Shown: positions 6,120-9,715 of the stretch, in pieces
How the letters are laid out: each line of letters starts with the position of its first letter
Position numbering within the stretch: the stretch's first letter is position 1
Assembly (NCBI GenBank): GCA_044228625.1
Contig: JBGAUM010000121.1
Span: 1 to 9,715, forward strand
Origin: UKL13-2 sp044228625
GTDB lineage: Bacteria > Pseudomonadota > Gammaproteobacteria > Burkholderiales > Usitatibacteraceae
Length of the DNA stretch: 9,715 nt
Direction: 5' to 3'
Position numbers and translations under genes: made by a program
The notes under the pieces: model-generated
The model's input: only the letters and a program-made list of their open reading frames with translations
Databases searched by the model: none
What the model was told of the DNA's origin: nothing

Positions 6120-7544
6120 TTAGTTCATGGTTTTGGCCTTTTCAAATGCCTCGTCGATACCGCCGACCATGTAGAACGCCTGTTCAGGCAACGCATCGCA
6201 TTCGCCATCGACGATCATCTTGAAGCCGCGGATCGTTTCCTTGAGCGGTACGATCTTGCCAGGAGTGCCGGTAAAGACTTCAGCCACATTGAACGGTTGC
6301 GACAGGAAGCGCTGGATCTTGCGCGCACGAGCCACAGCCAATTTGTCTTCGGGCGAAAGCTCGTCCATGCCGAGAATGGCGATGATGTCGCGGAGTTCCT
6401 TGTAGCGCTGCAGTGTGGCCTGCACGCGGCGTGCGACCGTGTAGTGCTCGTCGCCCACCACCTGCGGGTCGAGCTGGCGGCTGGTCGAATCGAGCGGATC
6501 CACAGCAGGGTAGATCCCCAGTGCCGCGATGTCGCGGGACAACACCACGGTCGCGTCCAAGTGGGCAAACGTGGTCGCCGGTGACGGGTCGGTCAAGTCG
6601 TCCGCCGGCACGTACACGGCCTGGATGGAGGTAATCGAACCGGTCTTGGTCGAAGTGATGCGCTCTTGCAGCACGCCCATTTCCTCGGCCAGCGTCGGCT
6701 GGTAGCCCACGGCAGACGGCATGCGGCCCAGCAACGCGGACACTTCCGTGCCGGCCAGTGTGTAACGGTAGATGTTGTCCACGAAGAACAGGATGTCCTT
6801 GCCTTCGTCGCGGAAACGCTCAGCCATGGTCAGGCCGGTCAACGCCACGCGCAAGCGGTTGCCCGGCGGCTCATTCATCTGGCCGAACACCATCGCCACC
6901 TTGGATTCATTGAGGTTATCCATCTTGATAACCCCGGCTTCCTGCATCTCATGGTAGAAGTCATTGCCTTCGCGGGTGCGCTCGCCCACACCGGCGAACA
7001 CCGACAAACCGCCATAGCTCTTTGCGATGTTGTTGATGAGCTCCAGCATGTTCACGGTCTTGCCGACGCCGGCACCGCCGAACAGGCCGATCTTGCCACC
7101 CTTGGCAAACGGGCAAACCAGGTCGATCACCTTGATGCCCGTGGGCAGGAGGTCGACGGAGGGGGAGAGTTCGTCAAACTTTGGCGCGGCTTGGTGAATG
7201 GCGCGCTTTTCGTCGGTGACAATGGGACCCTGCTCGTCGATCGGGCGACCCAGCACGTCCATGATGCGGCCCAGCGTGCCCTTACCCACCGGGACGGAAA
7301 TCGCGGCGCCGGTGTTCTTCACCTTCATGCCACGACGGATGCCGTCGGACGAGCCCAGCGCGATGCAACGCACGATGCCGTCGCCCAGCTGCTGCTCCAC
7401 CTCGAAGGTCAAACCGGCTTCGGCAAACGACTTGCCGCCGGACTCCTCCAGCATCAAGGCGTCATACACCTTGGGCATTTCGTTGCGTGGGAACTGGATG
7501 TCCACCACCGCACCAATACACTGAACGACTTGTCCGACACTCAT
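6120..7544 (-). CDS. atpD: F1Fo ATP synthase beta subunit (catalytic)
   Basis: Beta carries the three catalytic nucleotide sites of F1. The product is 474 residues from the ATG at 7544. This start is preferred to a longer in-frame start at 7616 because the longer one overlaps the atpG coding end and adds 24 non-family residues. MSVGQVVQCIGAVVDIQFP is the expected N-terminus, and a good GGAG sits six bases upstream. Visible motifs are the P-loop GGAGVGKT (156-163), the catalytic Glu188 in GERTREG, the Walker B stretch ILFFVDN (251-257), YRYTLAGTEVSALLGRMPSA (259-278) and DELSPED (394-400). The Pro in DELSPED and the 12-residue stretch EESGGKSFAEAG near residue 33 fit betaproteobacterial beta subunits as I remember them. 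The end AKTMN is slightly unusual. The gene lies 46 bases after atpG. Confidence 0.98.
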   Translation of the reverse strand: MSVGQVVQCIGAVVDIQFPRNEMPKVYDALMLEESGGKSFAEAGLTFEVEQQLGDGIVRCIALGSSDGIRRGMKVKNTGAAISVPVGKGTLGRIMDVLGRPIDEQGPIVTDEKRAIHQAAPKFDELSPSVDLLPTGIKVIDLVCPFAKGGKIGLFGGAGVGKTVNMLELINNIAKSYGGLSVFAGVGERTREGNDFYHEMQEAGVIKMDNLNESKVAMVFGQMNEPPGNRLRVALTGLTMAERFRDEGKDILFFVDNIYRYTLAGTEVSALLGRMPSAVGYQPTLAEEMGVLQERITSTKTGSITSIQAVYVPADDLTDPSPATTFAHLDATVVLSRDIAALGIYPAVDPLDSTSRQLDPQVVGDEHYTVARRVQATLQRYKELRDIIAILGMDELSPEDKLAVARARKIQRFLSQPFNVAEVFTGTPGKIVPLKETIRGFKMIVDGECDALPEQAFYMVGGIDEAFEKAKTMN

Positions 7545-7550
7545 TTTTCG

Positions 7551-7554
7551 CTCC
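7551..7554 (-). promoter_or_regulatory. ribosome binding site of atpD
   Basis: GGAG lies six bases before the ATG at 7544. It is the best Shine-Dalgarno in the atp part of the window and decides the atpD start against the longer upstream alternative. Confidence 0.7.
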
Positions 7555-7590
7555 AAACCAATACGATATTTTTGAATTCTGCTTGTGCGG

Positions 7591-8454
7591 TCACACGGCC
7601 GCAGCGCCGCCCACAATTTCCGAAAGTTCCTTCGTGATCGCTGCCTGACGCGCCTTGTTGTAGGTCAGCTTCAAATCCCCGATCACTTTCTTTGCATTGT
7701 CGGAGGCTGATTTCATTGCGACCATGCGTGCGGATTGCTCGGAGGCAATGTTCTCGGACACCGCCTGATACACGATCGCCTCGATGTATCGCACCAGAAG
7801 CTCGTCGAGCACGGACTGCGCATCAGGCTCGTAGAGATAGTCCCACGAGGAATCCGGCGCACCAAGCTTGTCACCGGTCAGCGGCAACAACTGTTCGCAC
7901 ACCGCTTCCTGTTTCATGGTGTTCAGGAACTTGGTGTAGCAAAGATAGACGGCGTCGACCTTGCCTTCGGCAAAGGCATCGAGCTGGATCTTGACGGGTC
8001 CAATAAGCCTTTCCAAATGCGGCTTGTCGCCAAGGCCCGTCACATGCGACACCAGCGGGATGCCGTAGCGCTGCAAGAACCCAAAGCCCTTGTTGCCAAT
8101 GGCGGTGCCCTGGACTTTGGCGCCCTGACCTTCCCATTCCTTGACCTTGTTGACCACGAGGCGCATCGCGTTGGTGTTCAAACCACCGCAAAGACCCTTG
8201 TCAGAAGTCACCATGATGAGGCCGACATTCTTGACGGCATCCCGCTTTTGAAGAAAGGCATGCTTGTAGTCGGGGTTGGCGTGGGACAGGTTTGCACACA
8301 CGCTGCGAATCTTTTCGCCATAGGGACGCGCCGCGCGCATGCGATCCTGCGCTTTCCGCATCTTCGACGCGGCCACCATTTCCATGGCCTTGGTGATCTT
8401 TCGCGTGTTCTCAACGCTCTTGATCTTGGTGCGAATTTCCTTGGAGCCTGCCAT
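7591..8454 (-). CDS. atpG: F1Fo ATP synthase gamma subunit
   Basis: Gamma is the rotating central shaft of F1, with its two terminal helices inside the alpha3-beta3 ring. The product is 287 residues, the usual size. The N-terminal helix has the family run IRTKIKSVENTRKITKAMEM (7-26) and ends in VAASKMRKAQ. The middle domain contains TSDKGLCGGLN (83-93). The C-terminal signature runs from NIASEQSARMVAMKSA (235-250) through NKARQAAITKELSEIVGGA, ending AAAV. Between about 195 and 230 it shows the SSWDYLYEPD segment common in proteobacterial gamma. A GGGA sits six bases before the ATG. The gene lies 32 bases after atpA and 46 before atpD, so it is tightly packed in the operon. Confidence 0.97.
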   Translation of the reverse strand: MAGSKEIRTKIKSVENTRKITKAMEMVAASKMRKAQDRMRAARPYGEKIRSVCANLSHANPDYKHAFLQKRDAVKNVGLIMVTSDKGLCGGLNTNAMRLVVNKVKEWEGQGAKVQGTAIGNKGFGFLQRYGIPLVSHVTGLGDKPHLERLIGPVKIQLDAFAEGKVDAVYLCYTKFLNTMKQEAVCEQLLPLTGDKLGAPDSSWDYLYEPDAQSVLDELLVRYIEAIVYQAVSENIASEQSARMVAMKSASDNAKKVIGDLKLTYNKARQAAITKELSEIVGGAAAV

Positions 8455-8486
8455 TGCTTATCCCGGTCGAGTCTTGGGCGGATGGA

Positions 8487-9715
8487 TCAGTAAGAACCGG
8501 TTTTCTTGAAATCCTGGATGGCGGCATGCAATGCCTTTTCGTCATCGGCCGACAAATTGTTGGCCTTCTCGATCGACGCCACCAACGCTGCATACTTGGA
8601 CTTCATGAAATCGCGCAAGCTCTTCTCGAACGACGCGACCTTCTTGATTTCTACGTCGTCCATGTAGCTGTTGTTGACTGCGAACAGCGAGAGCGCCATC
8701 TCCCAAACCTGCATCGGCTGGTACTGGGGCTGCTTCATCAATTCCGTAACCAGACGACCACGCTCCAATTGCTTGCGCGTCGCATCGTCAAGGTCGGAAG
8801 CGAACTGCGCGAACGCCGCGAGTTCACGATATTGCGCGAGCGCCAAACGCACTCCGGCACCGGTGTCCTTGCGCTTCATGATCTTGGTCTGTGCAGCACC
8901 ACCCACGCGCGATACCGAAATACCGGCGTTGATGGCCGGGCGGATACCGGCGTTGAACAAGTCGGTTTCCAGAAAGATCTGGCCGTCAGTGATGGAAATC
9001 ACGTTGGTCGGCACGAATGCGGAGACGTCACCGGCTTGGGTTTCAATGATTGGCAGCGCGGTCAAAGAGCCCGTCTTGCCCTTGACCTCGCCTTTCGTGA
9101 ACTTCTCGACATAGTCGGTGTTGACGCGTGCAGCGCGCTCCAACAAGCGGGAGTGCAGATAGAACACGTCGCCAGGGTAGGCTTCGCGGCCCGGCGGACG
9201 GCGCAACAGCAGGGACACTTGGCGATAGGCCACCGCTTGCTTCGACAAATCGTCGTAAATGATCAGCGCGTCCTGGCCGCGATCGCGGAAGTACTCGCCC
9301 ATCGTGCAGCCGGAATACGCGGCAATGTACTGCATGGCGGCGGATTCAGATGCCGTGGACGCCACGACGATCGTGTACGCCAATGCGCCGGTTTCCTCGA
9401 GCTTGCGAACCACGTTCGCCACGGTCGACGCCTTTTGGCCGATCGCGACGTACACGCAGAACATGTCCTTGCCTTTTTGATTGATGATCGTATCGATCGC
9501 CACGGCCGTTTTGCCGGTTTGGCGGTCGCCAATGATCAATTCGCGCTGGCCACGCCCCACGGGCACCATCGAGTCGATGGCCTTGAGACCCGTTTGAACC
9601 GGCTGATCCACAGACTTGCGCGCGATCACCCCGGGCGCCACTTTTTCGATCACGTCCGTCATCTTGGCGTTAATCGGGCCTTTGCCATCGATCGGCGCGC
9701 CAAGAGAATTGACCA
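8487..9715 (-). CDS. atpA: F1Fo ATP synthase alpha subunit (partial, N-terminus beyond the window)
   Basis: Alpha forms the F1 hexamer with beta and holds the non-catalytic nucleotide sites. The reading frame stays open to the right edge: 17 codons precede the internal Met at 9662 and read like the expected LGAPIDGKGPINAK. That Met is therefore not the start, and about 100 N-terminal residues lie outside. About 408 residues are visible. They include the P-loop GDRQTGKT (9507-9530), IGQKAST, GEYFRDRG, DDLSKQAVAYRQ, LLRRPPGREA and SVSRVGGAAQTK, whose Arg corresponds to the arginine finger reaching the beta site. The C-terminal end is ALHAAIQDFKKTGSY. At 8847-8876 the segment KRKDTGAGVR appears two residues longer than the usual KKLSGGIR. 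The gene is followed by atpG after 32 bases. Confidence 0.97.
   Translation of the reverse strand, partial: VNSLGAPIDGKGPINAKMTDVIEKVAPGVIARKSVDQPVQTGLKAIDSMVPVGRGQRELIIGDRQTGKTAVAIDTIINQKGKDMFCVYVAIGQKASTVANVVRKLEETGALAYTIVVASTASESAAMQYIAAYSGCTMGEYFRDRGQDALIIYDDLSKQAVAYRQVSLLLRRPPGREAYPGDVFYLHSRLLERAARVNTDYVEKFTKGEVKGKTGSLTALPIIETQAGDVSAFVPTNVISITDGQIFLETDLFNAGIRPAINAGISVSRVGGAAQTKIMKRKDTGAGVRLALAQYRELAAFAQFASDLDDATRKQLERGRLVTELMKQPQYQPMQVWEMALSLFAVNNSYMDDVEIKKVASFEKSLRDFMKSKYAALVASIEKANNLSADDEKALHAAIQDFKKTGSY

Noticed and set aside
5880..6584. 234-codon open frame on the + strand across atpC and atpD
   Set aside because: It spans two real genes on the opposite strand and the hairpin gap, with no recognisable domain.
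7545..7616. Longer atpD start at 7616
   Set aside because: It would overlap the end of atpG and add 24 residues unlike AtpD, while the ATG at 7544 has a good GGAG at proper spacing.
6666..7637. 323-codon open frame on the + strand opposite atpD
   Set aside because: It lies almost wholly antisense to a certain atpD, its His/Gln/Ala-rich translation resembles no family, and it is explained by the codon bias of the real gene. Any database match would probably be to other mis-called antisense frames.
7735..8493. 252-codon open frame on the + strand opposite atpG
   Set aside because: It is the mirror of the well-supported atpG and has no family motif or ribosome binding site that I can recognise.

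Overview
The window is an ordinary chromosomal core region, most likely from a betaproteobacterium of the order Burkholderiales. The lineage call rests on remembered family sequences, not a search. It uses three signs: the beta subunit has DELSPED instead of the enterobacterial DELSEED; its N-terminal region has an insertion ending FAEAGL; and the alpha C-terminus reads like Burkholderiales AtpA. Gene density is high and no gap without a gene exceeds about 130 bases. I found no mobile element, CRISPR array, tRNA, rRNA or phage gene.

Layout, left to right. Positions 57-2038 (+ strand) hold a two-gene unit: a membrane sensor diguanylate cyclase (signal peptide, 7TMR-DISMED2-like domain, seven-helix membrane block, GGDEF with an intact RxxD inhibitory site), whose stop overlaps the start of a small GIY-YIG nuclease-family gene by 4 bases. 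A 73-base convergent gap follows. On the - strand, positions 2112-5466 hold glmS and glmU, two enzymes of UDP-N-acetylglucosamine synthesis. Positions 5593-9715 hold the downstream end of the F1Fo ATP synthase operon, transcribed right to left as atpA (cut by the window edge), atpG, atpD and atpC. The remaining atp genes (usually atpI-B-E-F-H) should lie beyond the right edge.

The atp operon ends in a strong rho-independent terminator at 5507-5538, which separates atpC from glmU. Only 40 bases lie between its T-tract and the glmU start, so where glmU and glmS get their transcription is the main regulatory question here. The 107-base atpD-atpC gap carries two adjacent inverted repeats without T-tracts. 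They look like RNA hairpins that could adjust epsilon-subunit expression or mRNA decay.

Functionally, the - strand genes supply F1 catalytic subunits and the cell-envelope amino-sugar precursor. The + strand pair is an independent unit with a c-di-GMP signalling enzyme. I see no convincing new biological system. The points worth a second look are modest: the atpD-atpC hairpins, the glmU leader and terminator layout, a small insertion in AtpA, and the coupled cyclase-nuclease pair.
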